Positions 18,936 to 27,282 of a DNA stretch of 64,000 bases are shown here, one piece after another. Below the pieces are notes generated by a model, which worked only from the letters and a program-made list of their open reading frames with translations, did not search any database and was not told where the DNA came from. Where the stretch lies: assembly GCF_014207705.1 (NCBI RefSeq), contig NZ_JACHIU010000001.1, positions 6,440,501 through 6,504,500 on the forward strand, given 5' to 3'. The position numbers and the translations under genes are program-made. Numbering within the stretch: the first letter of the stretch is position 1; each line of letters begins with the position of its first letter. This DNA is from Sphaerisporangium rubeum (GTDB taxonomy: Bacteria; Actinomycetota; Actinomycetes; Streptosporangiales; Streptosporangiaceae).

Positions 18936-20648
18936 ATGTCGGAGGTTGAGCCGCTTTCTGGGGATGATCCTGAGCGGCTGGGTGGGTATCGGTTGGTAGG
19001 GCGACTTGGGGAAGGGGGGCAGGGGACGGTTTTTCTCGGGGTGGAGAGTGGTGGGTCGCGGGTCGCGGTCAAGTTGATGCGGGCTCGGCTGGACGACGAG
19101 AGGGCTCGGCGGCGGTTCGCGGGGGAGGTCGAGGCGGTGCGGCGGGTGGCGCCGTTCTGTACGGCGCAGGTGCTGGACGCGGATCTTTATGGGGATCGGC
19201 CGTACATCGTCAGTGAGTATGTCGAAGGGGTGTCACTGCAGCGGCATGTGACGAACGAGGGGCCGCGTAGCGGTGGGGCCATGGAGCGGATCGCGGTGGG
19301 GACGGCGACGGCGCTCGCGGCGATCCACGGGGCCGGGGTGGTGCACCGGGATTTCAAGCCGGGGAACGTGCTGCTCGGGATGGACGGACCGCGGGTCATC
19401 GACTTCGGGATCTCGCGGCTCATGGACACGGCGACCACTACGGGACGGCTGGCGGTCGGCACGCCGGCGTACATCTCTCCCGAGGCGCTCAGAGGGGAGC
19501 GCGCGGGGTCGGCGGCCGACATGTTCGGGTGGGCCCTCACGGTGGCGTTCACGGCGAGCGGCAGGCACGCGTACGCGGCGGACACCCTGGAAGCGGTGTT
19601 CGGACGCATCCTGTTCGGTGAGCCGGATCTCGACCCGTTGTCCGGGCCGCTGCGTGCGCTCGTCGAGGAGTGCCTGCGGCCGGACCCCGACGACCGGCCC
19701 ACCGCCGAGGAGGTTCTGCGCTACCTCATCGCGCGCCGCTCCGCCTCGGCGCCGGAGCCGGCTCCGGCGGGGAGGCCGCCGGACGACCGGCCGACGGCGG
19801 ACCTGGAACTGCCTGACGGCGAGGTCCTGGAGGCAGGCGCGTCGCTGGCGGCGCGTACGCCACAGGCAGGCGCGGCACCGCAAGCCCGCGCGCCACAGGC
19901 CTCCGACGTCCCGGACATCCCGGAGGTGAGGGAGGCGGCCACCTTGCCGTTCGACCGGCAGGCCGACGAGGAGGACCCGCCGACGCTGACCTTCCGCCTG
20001 GACGCCGACGGACCCGGCGGACCGGATGATCTGTACGGCGGCGCGCGCACCCGGCCCACGACCTCCGGCCCGCGGCGTGACGGCGTGGCGTCCCGCCGTC
20101 CGCGCGACAGTCCGGCGTCTCGTGGTCCGCGCGACGATCTGGCGTCCCACCGTCCGCGTGACGACCTGGAATCCAGCCATCCGCGCGACGGCGCGGCGTC
20201 TCGCGGTCCGCGCGACGGCGTCCTGTCCGGTGGTCGTCGTCGCCGTGTGGTGCGTGCCGCCTTGCTCGGTCTGCTGCTCGCCGGTACGGCGGGTGTCGCG
20301 CTGTGGCTCGGCCTGACCGGCCACCTGACCGGCCAGGACGCCGGTCCGTTCGCCGGCAGGTGGACCGGCACCGCCGCGCACCCCTCCGCACGGCAGGTCT
20401 TCCCCGTGCAGATCGACCTGCCGTCCGGTACCCGCGGCGCCATGCGCTGGGGTCTCGACCTGCACTGCACAGGGACGCTGACGGCCACCACGGCCACGAC
20501 CTACCGCCTGACCCTGGTGAGCGGCACCCCGTGCTACTCCGGCACGCTCACCTTGACCGCCACGGGCCCGGCCACGCTCACCTTCCAGGTGGTCCGCCAG
20601 GGCGAATCGACGCCGCGCTACTCGGGAACGGCCGTCCGGATCCCCTGA
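18936..20648 (+). CDS. Membrane Ser/Thr protein kinase with nine-residue repeats
   Basis: The 570-residue protein has a complete Hanks-type kinase domain (residues about 17-270): Gly loop LGEGGQGTVFLG, lysine in VAVKLM, catalytic VHRDFKPGN, IDFG, and SPE for APE. It is followed by a long Pro/Ala-rich juxtamembrane region that ends in six nine-residue repeats, a basic RRRR stretch and one membrane helix (AALLGLLLAGTAGVALWLGL, about 440-460). The ~100-residue extracytoplasmic tail with one Cys pair may be a sensor. The activation segment has several Thr (TATTTGRLAVGTP), probable autophosphorylation sites. Ligand and targets are unknown. Confidence 0.9.
   Translation: MSEVEPLSGDDPERLGGYRLVGRLGEGGQGTVFLGVESGGSRVAVKLMRARLDDERARRRFAGEVEAVRRVAPFCTAQVLDADLYGDRPYIVSEYVEGVSLQRHVTNEGPRSGGAMERIAVGTATALAAIHGAGVVHRDFKPGNVLLGMDGPRVIDFGISRLMDTATTTGRLAVGTPAYISPEALRGERAGSAADMFGWALTVAFTASGRHAYAADTLEAVFGRILFGEPDLDPLSGPLRALVEECLRPDPDDRPTAEEVLRYLIARRSASAPEPAPAGRPPDDRPTADLELPDGEVLEAGASLAARTPQAGAAPQARAPQASDVPDIPEVREAATLPFDRQADEEDPPTLTFRLDADGPGGPDDLYGGARTRPTTSGPRRDGVASRRPRDSPASRGPRDDLASHRPRDDLESSHPRDGAASRGPRDGVLSGGRRRRVVRAALLGLLLAGTAGVALWLGLTGHLTGQDAGPFAGRWTGTAAHPSARQVFPVQIDLPSGTRGAMRWGLDLHCTGTLTATTATTYRLTLVSGTPCYSGTLTLTATGPATLTFQVVRQGESTPRYSGTAVRIP
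20076..20237 (+). repeat. Six tandem 27-bp repeats inside the kinase gene
   Basis: Six in-frame units, each starting CGY-GAC (Arg-Asp) and encoding RDxxxSxxP-like nonapeptides, fill kinase residues 381-434 just before the basic patch and membrane helix. The units differ at several bases, so the repeat is not brand new. Confidence 0.8.
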
Positions 20649-20672
20649 ACCCGGCGGTGTCCCAGGAGCCGG

Positions 20673-21236
20673 TCAGAAGTCGACGTTGAGGCACGCCAGC
20701 CGAGGGCCGGCCTGGCCCGCGTGGCCGGCGTCGGTGTGGGTGTGCTCGGCGTGGAGCACCACCGACTTCGCCTGACGGTCGGTGAAGCGCCACGCCACCG
20801 CCGACGTGGCGAGGCCGTTCCCCTTGGCGTCGGTGGTGAAGTCCAGCCAGACCTCGTTCTGAGGATTGGCGTATTTCGGGTCGGTCGACGGCGTCTTCGG
20901 GTCCTTCATGTTCTGGTAGTGGGGGCCCGCGTCGTCCGCCTTGGCCCCGCACGTATTGACGTGCGCGTGCGCTCCGTATTTGTGGTTGGCCAGCAGCCCC
21001 CGTGTCCGCAGCATCACCTGCGTGCGGCCGTCCCCCACCGGCATGTAACTCACCGCCGCCACCGCGCCGGCCGGCACGAGTTTCCGGTCGTACGTGATCG
21101 CGTCCCGGCCCTGCGCGTACGGCTCGAACCGGCCCACCGCCAGCGCCATGCCGCGCTCGTCCGCCGGCGCCGTGGCCGGGGTGGTGAGCAGGCCCAGAGG
21201 GACCAGTAGGGCCACGACGCCTTCGCGCACCGCCAT
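20673..21236 (-). CDS. sodC: Secreted Cu/Zn superoxide dismutase-like protein
   Basis: Start at ATG 21236 behind AAGGAGAG; a longer frame to 21275 lacks a ribosome site. The 187-residue protein has an N-terminal signal sequence (GVVALLVPLGLLTTPATA) and a Cu/Zn SOD-like body with the metal-ligand motif GAHAHVNTCG and later VVLHAEHTHTDAG. Spacing differs from classic SodC, and the usual conserved Gly-Asn loop is replaced by QNMKDPKTPS, so catalytic activity should be tested. It converges on the kinase gene with a 24-base gap. Confidence 0.75.
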   Translation of the reverse strand: MAVREGVVALLVPLGLLTTPATAPADERGMALAVGRFEPYAQGRDAITYDRKLVPAGAVAAVSYMPVGDGRTQVMLRTRGLLANHKYGAHAHVNTCGAKADDAGPHYQNMKDPKTPSTDPKYANPQNEVWLDFTTDAKGNGLATSAVAWRFTDRQAKSVVLHAEHTHTDAGHAGQAGPRLACLNVDF

Positions 21237-21438
21237 GATCGTCTCTCCTTCGATCAGCCGTCCAACTGAACTCACATATGCCCGAATAACTGGATATGAC
21301 AGAGATATCCAATGTGAAAGTTCCGCCAGGCACAGGCAATCACGACACCGGAAAGACCGCCAGCCGAATCATGCGACGGGGCTGTGAGATGACGCGATGG
21401 ACACCGTCAGAGAAACATATTCCTGATGGGATGATTTT

Positions 21439-22413
21439 TTACCGTCGCCGCGGTTTCTCGTCATTCAGCGAGAAGTCCTGAGCCTGAAGGTCGTGCCACA
21501 GCGATTCGGGGACGGGGGTGGCGGCCAGGGTGGCGTTGGCCTTGATCTCCTCGGGGCTGCGGACGCCGACCAGGACGGAGACCACGGCGGGGTGGCGCAA
21601 GGGGTAGGCGAGAGCGGCCTGCGGGAGGGTGACGCCGTGGTGGTCGCAGAGGGTCGTCAGGTGGCGGACGCGGGTTCTCACGGCCTCGGGGGGTGGTGCG
21701 TAGTCGTAGGTGCCGGTGGCGTCGTGGGTGGCGAGGAGGCCGCTGTTGAAGACGCCGGCGGCGATCACGGGGACGCCGCGGGTGCGGCAGAGGTCGAGCA
21801 GGGGGGTGCCTGAGCGGTCGAGGAGGGTGTGGCGGCCGGCCAGGAGGATGACGTCGAGGTCGGTCTCCTCGACGAAGCGGGCCGGCATCTGCCATTGGTT
21901 CATGCCTACGCCGATGGCCTTCACGACTCCTTGGGATCGGAGTTCGGCCAGGGCCGGGTAGGCCTCGGTCACGGCCTGGCGCCAGTGGTCGTCGGGGTCG
22001 TGGAGCAGGACGATGTCCACGTGGTCGAGGCCGAGGCGTTTCAGGCTGCTCTCCAGCGAGCGGCGTACGCCGTCGCGGGAGAAGTCCCAGACGCGGCGGT
22101 GGGTTCTCGGGACGTCGAAACCCTCGTCGTCCTTGCCTGTCTCCTCCGTGGGGTCCAGGAGGCGGCCGACCTTGGTGGACACGGTGTAGAAGCCTCTCGG
22201 CCACTGGCGCAGGGCCGCGCCGAGACGGCGTTCGGACAGGCCGAGGCCGTAGTGGGGAGCCGTGTCGAAGTACCTGACACCGGCCTCCCAGGCGGCGGTC
22301 ACGGTGGCGGCGGCCTGGTCGTCGGTGACCGCGGTGAACAGGTTGCCGAGAGGGGCCGTACCTACGCCGAGCCGGGTCACTCGCGCACCCCGGCCCACGA
22401 TGACGTCCTGCAC
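21439..22413 (-). CDS. Aldo/keto reductase (L-fucose/D-threo-aldose dehydrogenase type)
   Basis: The 324-residue TIM-barrel protein has the AKR catalytic tetrad in context: DTAPHYGLGLSERRLG (Asp and Tyr), STKVGR (Lys) and VLLHDPDD (His). The GVGTAPLGNLF start and DYAPPPEAVRTRV tail are like the fucose dehydrogenase subgroup. It is transcribed away from the P450 gene; the 329-bp gap between them holds a KstR-type motif closer to the P450. No sugar genes adjoin it, so the natural substrate is open. Confidence 0.85.
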   Translation of the reverse strand: MQDVIVGRGARVTRLGVGTAPLGNLFTAVTDDQAAATVTAAWEAGVRYFDTAPHYGLGLSERRLGAALRQWPRGFYTVSTKVGRLLDPTEETGKDDEGFDVPRTHRRVWDFSRDGVRRSLESSLKRLGLDHVDIVLLHDPDDHWRQAVTEAYPALAELRSQGVVKAIGVGMNQWQMPARFVEETDLDVILLAGRHTLLDRSGTPLLDLCRTRGVPVIAAGVFNSGLLATHDATGTYDYAPPPEAVRTRVRHLTTLCDHHGVTLPQAALAYPLRHPAVVSVLVGVRSPEEIKANATLAATPVPESLWHDLQAQDFSLNDEKPRRR

Positions 22414-22742
22414 GTCATGACTCCTTCACGGTCGTCGGGGTAGTCCTGCGGTCAGACGGGCCGGACCCGGCTCGTAATGCCTTCGTGTGACTTGCCCGAG
22501 ATTCATCGGATATTTTGAGCAGACGATCGCGTAACCGAACACGTCCGTCAAGAAGGCCTGGCGGGCCGATCGTTGATTCATCGGACCCTTGACCTGTCAC
22601 ACACATACAGGACAGACTCGCGGCGTCACTGAGCGTGTCCGGCGGCAGGTCGCACGGCTTGACCGCTCCCCGTGAGCGTAATAGAACACGTTTCAGTAAC
22701 GTATGCCTTGCCGGCGTTCCGGCCAGAACCTCAGGTGGCCTC
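22414..22742. other. 329-bp divergent region between aldo/keto reductase and P450
   Basis: It holds a perfect KstR-type motif at 22682-22695, and an exact 11-bp direct repeat GATTCATCGGA at 22500-22510 and 22574-22584 (74 bp apart), which may be a second regulator's site. No small gene with a ribosome site was found. Confidence 0.5.
22682..22695 (+). promoter_or_regulatory. Perfect KstR-type operator before the P450
   Basis: TAGAACACGTTTCA fits TnnAACnnGTTnnA at every fixed position and lies 47 bases before the P450 ATG. This ties the P450 to the sterol regulator encoded 9 kb away. Confidence 0.7.
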
Positions 22743-23957
22743 ATGGATATCAGCACGGATATCGACCTCGTCGACCAGGATGTCTACGCGCGTGACGGCG
22801 CTCCGCACGACCAGTTCGCATGGCTGCGCGCCAACGACGCCGTGTTCTGGCACGAGAAGGGGGCCGAGGAGGGCTGGCCGGGCTTCTGGGCCGTCACACG
22901 GCACGAGGACGTCGTGCGGGTGTCGCGCGACTCCGAGTTGTTCTCCTCCAGCCGCAGGCTCGCGCTGTTCGACGAGATGCCCGAGGAGCAGCTCCTCCTC
23001 CAGCGGATGATGATGCTGAACCAGGACCCGCCGGAGCACACGCGGCGCCGTTCCCTGGTGAACCGCGGTTTCACGCCTAGGCAGATCGGCCTGCTGGAGG
23101 ATCACATAAGGGAGATCTGCCACAGCCTGATGGACGACGCGCTCGCCAAAGGCGACATCGACTTCGTCACCGACGTGGCCGCGCCGCTCCCCCTGTACGT
23201 GATCTGCGAGCTGCTCGGCGCTCCCGTCGAGGACCGCAACAAGATCTTCGAGTGGTCCAACCGTATGATCGGCGCGCAGGACCCCGAGTACGCGAGCGCA
23301 CCCGACGACGGCCAGCAGGCCGCGATGGAGGTCTACGCCTACGCCAACGAGCTGGCCGAGAAGCGGCGGGAGAACCCCCAGCCCGACATCGTCACCAAGC
23401 TGCTCCAGCCGGCGGAGAACGGCGAGACGCTGTCGGTCGAGGAGTTCGACCTGTTCGTCCTGCTGCTCGTCGTGGCAGGCAACGAGACGACGCGCAACGC
23501 CGCGTCCGGCGGCATGCTGGCGCTGTTCGAGCACCCCGAGCAGTGGGAGCGCCTGGTGAAGGACCCCTCGCTGGCCGGCACCGCCGCCGACGAGATCGTC
23601 CGCTGGGTCTCCCCGGTCAACCTGTTCCGGCGCACCGCCACCCGCGACACCGTGCTCGGCGGCAAAGAGATCAAGGAGAACGACAAGGTCGTCGTCTTCT
23701 ACTCCTCGGCCAACCGTGACGAGTCGGTGTTCTCGGACCCCGGCTCGTTCGACGTCGGCCGCGACCCGAACCCGCACATCGGGTTCGGCGGCGGCGGCGC
23801 GCACTTCTGCCTCGGCAACCACCTGGCCAAGATGGAGCTGCGGGTGCTGTTCGAGGTGGTGGCGCAGCGCATGCCGGGCCTGCGGCCGGCCGGCGACGCC
23901 AAGCGGCTGCGGTCCTACTTCATCAACGGCATCAAGTCGATGCCCGTGGAGCTCTGA
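22743..23957 (+). CDS. cyp125: CYP125/CYP142-like cytochrome P450
   Basis: Start at ATG 22743 with AGGTGG before it. The 404-residue P450 has the I-helix VAGNETTRN, the ExxR motif (DEIVR) and the heme loop IGFGGGGAHFCLGNHLA with the Cys ligand. Long stretches recall M. tuberculosis CYP125: MMLNQDPPEHTRRR, SRGFTP-like NRGFTPRQIG, EWSNRMIGAQDPEYA, and LRSYFINGIKSMPVEL at the end. CYP125 and CYP142 hydroxylate C26 of cholesterol, the first side-chain step. The perfect KstR-type site upstream supports this. Subfamily (125, 142 or 124) is not certain. Confidence 0.85.
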   Translation: MDISTDIDLVDQDVYARDGAPHDQFAWLRANDAVFWHEKGAEEGWPGFWAVTRHEDVVRVSRDSELFSSSRRLALFDEMPEEQLLLQRMMMLNQDPPEHTRRRSLVNRGFTPRQIGLLEDHIREICHSLMDDALAKGDIDFVTDVAAPLPLYVICELLGAPVEDRNKIFEWSNRMIGAQDPEYASAPDDGQQAAMEVYAYANELAEKRRENPQPDIVTKLLQPAENGETLSVEEFDLFVLLLVVAGNETTRNAASGGMLALFEHPEQWERLVKDPSLAGTAADEIVRWVSPVNLFRRTATRDTVLGGKEIKENDKVVVFYSSANRDESVFSDPGSFDVGRDPNPHIGFGGGGAHFCLGNHLAKMELRVLFEVVAQRMPGLRPAGDAKRLRSYFINGIKSMPVEL

Positions 23958-24068
23958 GCCGCGCCTGAGCCATGCCGTGCCCTCACCTCACCGGTGGGGG
24001 TACGGTGATCTTCGGTGGAGTTGACCGGCAGGTATACAGGCAAAGCTTCGCGTTCGTATAGTCCCGCC

Positions 24069-24755
24069 ATGAAACTGTTGAAGAACTCCCCACAAGGGCC
24101 GCAGATCGCCGCAGGCGTGGATCGCGCCTACGCGGATTTCGCCTCCTTGGTGGAGGGTCTCACCGCGGAGCAGTGGCGTACACCGACGCGCTGCGCCGGA
24201 TGGGAGGTACGCGACATCGCGGGGCACGTCACCGGGCTCGCCAAGGACATCGCGGGTGGTTTCAGCCAGACCCGTTCCGGTGACCAGCAGGCCGCCGCGC
24301 TGCGTGGCCGCGAGCCCGCGGAACTGGTCGACCAGTTGCGCACCGCGGCCAAGTCGATCGTGGGCCTGCTCAACGGCCGGGAGGCGACCTTCTGGCACAC
24401 GTCGGGGCCGCTGCCGGGGCTGGACCGGGCACAGAGCTCGATCCGGCTGTGGCACGACCTGTTCATCCACACCGATGACATACGGGTGGCGCTGGGGCTG
24501 CCGTCGGAGCGGGGGCCGGGGCTGCGCGCGTCCCTGGACGACGTGTCGCGCCGGCTCGATGAGGAGGGGTTCGGTCCGGCGCGGTTCGTGCTGACGGGGA
24601 TGGACGGGGAACCGGAGGAGCTCGTGTTCGGGGCTCCGGGGCCGGAGACTCCGGTGGTGACGGTGGACGCGCTGGACTTCCTGATGGCGGCCACGGGGAG
24701 GGCCGATCCGGCCTCGCTGGGGTTCGGGCCCGAGATGAACATCTATCGGGAGTGA
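24069..24755 (+). CDS. Maleylpyruvate-isomerase-fold (DinB-like) protein
   Basis: The 228-residue protein starts at ATG 24069; a GTG at 24015 is possible but no good ribosome site marks either. Its N-terminal half has the mycothiol-dependent maleylpyruvate isomerase pattern: a TRCAGWEVRDIAGHVTGLAKDI helix (W..rDi..Hv) and a later RLWHDLFIHTDDIRVALG with the H-x3-D metal motif. Function is unknown. It is 89 bases from the DUF574 gene and may be transcribed with it or separated by the direct repeats there. Confidence 0.75.
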   Translation: MKLLKNSPQGPQIAAGVDRAYADFASLVEGLTAEQWRTPTRCAGWEVRDIAGHVTGLAKDIAGGFSQTRSGDQQAAALRGREPAELVDQLRTAAKSIVGLLNGREATFWHTSGPLPGLDRAQSSIRLWHDLFIHTDDIRVALGLPSERGPGLRASLDDVSRRLDEEGFGPARFVLTGMDGEPEELVFGAPGPETPVVTVDALDFLMAATGRADPASLGFGPEMNIYRE

Positions 24756-24760
24756 AGCGG

Positions 24761-24822
24761 CTCTAGACTGCGGATCATCCGGTTTCCCGCATCTGCGACT
24801 CTAGGCTGCGGATCATCCGGTT
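24761..24822. repeat. Two 24-bp direct repeats upstream of the DUF574 gene
   Basis: CTCTAGACTGCGGATCATCC plus GGTT at 24761-24784 recurs at 24799-24822 with one mismatch (A to G), 38 bp apart. The second copy ends 22 bases before the DUF574 ATG, a position suited to an activator or repressor. Confidence 0.75.
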
Positions 24823-24844
24823 CCGTACTTTTGGAGTTGTTGTC

Positions 24845-25639
24845 ATGTCCGAGTTGCGTCCGGCTCCCGCCGGGGTCGATCCCAACACGCCGAGCGCGGC
24901 GCGCATCTATGACTACGCGCTCGGAGGCAAGGACAACTACGAGGTCGACCGGATCGCGGCGGAGAAGGCGTTCGCGATGGCGCCTGAGATGCCGGTGATG
25001 GCACGGCAGAACCGTGCCTTCCTCGGCCGTGCCGTGCGTTTCCTCGCGGAGGAGGCGGGGATCCGCCAGTTCCTCGACATCGGCTCCGGGCTGCCGACGC
25101 AGGCGAACGTCCACCAGGTGGCGGCCGAGGGGTCGCGGGTGGTGTACGTCGACTACGACCCGCTGGTGGTGGCGCACGGGGACGCGCTGGTGGCCGACAG
25201 CCCCGGGGTGGCGTTCATCCGGGGGGACCTGAGGAAGGTCGAGGACGTCCTCGCGCACCCCGACCTTCCCCGTTTCATCGACTTCAGCGAGCCGGTGGCG
25301 GTGTTGCTGGTCGCCGTGCTGCACTTCGTGCGGGACGAGGAACGCGCGTACGAGGTCGTGGACCTTCTGCGCGAGGTCATGGCACCGGGTAGCTATCTGG
25401 CCCTGTCCCACGTGACCCCCGACCCCCACCCCGAGGAGACCGCCGAACTGGTGCAGGTGTCGGCCAGGGCCGGCGCGCCGTGGGTCGCGCGGAGCCGGGA
25501 CGAGCTGATGCGCTTCTTCGGCGATTTCGAGCTGGTCGAGCCGGGCCTCGTGACCGCACCGGAATGGCGGCCCGGGATCACCCGTCCGGTGGACTTCGCC
25601 AAGATGTGGGTGCTCGCGGGGGTCGGCCGCAAGCCCTGA
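24845..25639 (+). CDS. DUF574 (PF04672) SAM-dependent methyltransferase
   Basis: The 264-residue protein has the typical opening of this actinomycete family (NTPSAARIYDYALGGKDNYEVDR), SAM motif I as FLDIGSGLPTQANVHQ, an acidic strand end VVYVDYDPLVVAHG, and the PGSYLALSHVTPD motif. The family is large in Streptomyces and its relatives and mostly uncharacterised. Closely spaced 24-bp direct repeats precede it. It is followed by a noncoding tandem-repeat stretch. Confidence 0.9.
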   Translation: MSELRPAPAGVDPNTPSAARIYDYALGGKDNYEVDRIAAEKAFAMAPEMPVMARQNRAFLGRAVRFLAEEAGIRQFLDIGSGLPTQANVHQVAAEGSRVVYVDYDPLVVAHGDALVADSPGVAFIRGDLRKVEDVLAHPDLPRFIDFSEPVAVLLVAVLHFVRDEERAYEVVDLLREVMAPGSYLALSHVTPDPHPEETAELVQVSARAGAPWVARSRDELMRFFGDFELVEPGLVTAPEWRPGITRPVDFAKMWVLAGVGRKP

Positions 25640-25718
25640 CCGGCTCGCCGCCGTAAGCAGGCGCCGAAATCGCCGTACCACGTCCCGCCGCGTCGGCGCC
25701 GAAGAAGCGAACGACATC

Positions 25719-25946
25719 GGGTGGAGGGAACGGGACGGCGAGCGGTCAAGGCCCCCAGGTCGGGCCGGCGCGGCGGCGGGTGAGAGGAACGGGACGGCGA
25801 GTGGTCGAGGCCCCTGGGTCGGGTCGGCGCGGCGGCGGGTGACAGGAACGGGACGGCGAACGGTCAAGGCCCCGGGTCGGGTCGGCGCGGCGGTGGGTGA
25901 GAGGGATGGGACGGCGAGTGGTCGAGGCCTCTGGGTCGGGGTGGGG
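25719..25946. repeat. Noncoding 59-bp tandem repeat, about four copies
   Basis: Units beginning GGGTG..AGG(A/G)A recur at about 25719, 25778, 25837 and 25896, with the core AACGGGACGGCGA at 25729, 25788, 25847 and (as GATGGGACGGCGA) 25905. The period of 59 is not a multiple of three, so frames through it are not conserved. It fills the convergent gap between the DUF574 gene and gmd. Confidence 0.8.
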
Positions 25947-26972
25947 TCAGGGCCAGGAGGAGTCCTGGTCGGGGTCGGTGCCGGTGGAGAGGAGGTGGAT
26001 GTCGGAGTCGACCATCATGGCTATGAGGTCTTCGAAGGGGACCGAGGGTTCCCAGCCGAGTTGGGTTCTGGCTTTCTTGGGGTCGGCGCAGAGGAGGTCC
26101 ACTTCGGCGGGGCGGTGGAGGGTGGGGTCGAGGACGACGTGGCGTTCCCAGTCGAGGTCGGCGGCGGTGAAGGCGGCTTCGACGAGTTCGCGTACCGAGT
26201 GGGTGCGGCCGGTGCCGATGACGTAGTCCTCGGGGGTGGGGGCTTGGAGCATCATGCGCATGGCGCGGACGTAGTCGCCGGCGTAGCCCCAGTCGCGGCG
26301 CGCGTCGAGGTTGCCGAGGCGCAGTTCGGTGGCCTGGCCGAGTTTGATCCTGGCGACGCCGAGGGTGATCTTGCGGGTGACGAACTCGGCGCCGCGGCGG
26401 GGGGACTCGTGGTTGAACAGGATGCCGGAGACGGCGAACATGCCGTACGACTCGCGGTAGTTCTGGGTGAGGAAGTGACCGTAGGCCTTGGCGACGCCGT
26501 ACGGCGAGCGCGGGTGGAAGGGGGTCAGTTCGTTCTGCGGGGTCTCGCGGACCTGGCCGAACATCTCCGACGACGACGCCTGGTAGAACCGGATCTGGCC
26601 GGAGGCGGTGGCGCGGGACGAGGTGATGCCGGAGCACACCCTGATGGCCTCCAGCATGCGCAGAACCCCCATGCCGGTGACCTCGGCGGTGAGTTCCGCC
26701 TGCTCCCACGACATCGGCACGAACGAGATGGCACCGAGGTTGTAGACCTCGTCAGGCGCGACCCGTTCCACGGCGGAGATGAGGGACCCCTGGTCGAGCA
26801 GGTCTCCGCGGACGAGCCGCACGTCCCGCAGTTGCCTGCGTACCCGGGAGACCCTGGGGTTGGCCTGGCCGCGTACGAGACCCCAGACTTCGTAGCCCTG
26901 TTCCAGCAGGTGCTCGGCGAGGTAGGAACCGTCCTGCCCGGTGATGCCGGTGATCAGAGCACGCCTGGCCAA
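25947..26972 (-). CDS. gmd: GDP-mannose 4,6-dehydratase
   Basis: The start is a TTG at 26972 with a strong GGAGG 5 bases upstream. The 341-residue extended SDR has the nucleotide loop GITGQDGSYLAEHLLEQGY, the catalytic SSSEMFG and YGVAK (YxxxK) motifs, and NHESPRRGAEFVTRKI, the hallmark of GDP-mannose dehydratases. It makes GDP-4-keto-6-deoxy-mannose, precursor of deoxysugars. It is divergent from the GT4 gene cluster. One oddity is the segment CSGITSSRATASGQIRFYQASSS, which is longer than usual before the active site. Confidence 0.92.
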   Translation of the reverse strand: MARRALITGITGQDGSYLAEHLLEQGYEVWGLVRGQANPRVSRVRRQLRDVRLVRGDLLDQGSLISAVERVAPDEVYNLGAISFVPMSWEQAELTAEVTGMGVLRMLEAIRVCSGITSSRATASGQIRFYQASSSEMFGQVRETPQNELTPFHPRSPYGVAKAYGHFLTQNYRESYGMFAVSGILFNHESPRRGAEFVTRKITLGVARIKLGQATELRLGNLDARRDWGYAGDYVRAMRMMLQAPTPEDYVIGTGRTHSVRELVEAAFTAADLDWERHVVLDPTLHRPAEVDLLCADPKKARTQLGWEPSVPFEDLIAMMVDSDIHLLSTGTDPDQDSSWP

Positions 26973-27282
26973 CAGGTCCTCCAGTTCTCCGGGGCCCCGG
27001 GGATGATGGCTTCGCCCGAACTTGGACGTTAAGAGCCGAATGTACCGCCACGTGGTCCGCCAAGCGCCAGGGGAGTCTCCCCAGCCTACCTAGAACCAGT
27101 TCTACCGAGCAGCGTTCGGTTGGCATGATGTCCCAGTTCGCACGGCGTACGGGAAAGATGAGGCCCGATTCCCACCAAAGAAGGCGTCTAGTACCAGATG
27201 GTAGTCTTCGCAGCTAAGATCGGCTTTTGCGGTACATGCCCTGTTTAGAGGTCGAGAGAGCACCAGCCCGGAAGGGGTGTCC
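26973..27282. other. 310-bp divergent region between gmd and the glycosyltransferase
   Basis: It should hold promoters for both directions. The clearest element is the near-palindrome at 27091-27104. The right part (27120-27250) is less GC-rich than the flanks. No small gene or hairpin stands out. Confidence 0.5.
27091..27104. promoter_or_regulatory. KstR-like motif between gmd and glycosyltransferase
   Basis: TAGAACCAGTTCTA fits TnnAACnnGTTnnA perfectly and is palindromic apart from its two centre bases. Its neighbours are sugar-nucleotide genes, not sterol genes, so it may serve KstR, another TetR protein, or be chance. Confidence 0.45.

Noticed and set aside
24743-25867. A 374-codon minus-strand frame over the DUF574 gene and 59-bp repeats
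   Set aside because: It is antisense to the methyltransferase and its repetitive start derives from the noncoding tandem repeat.
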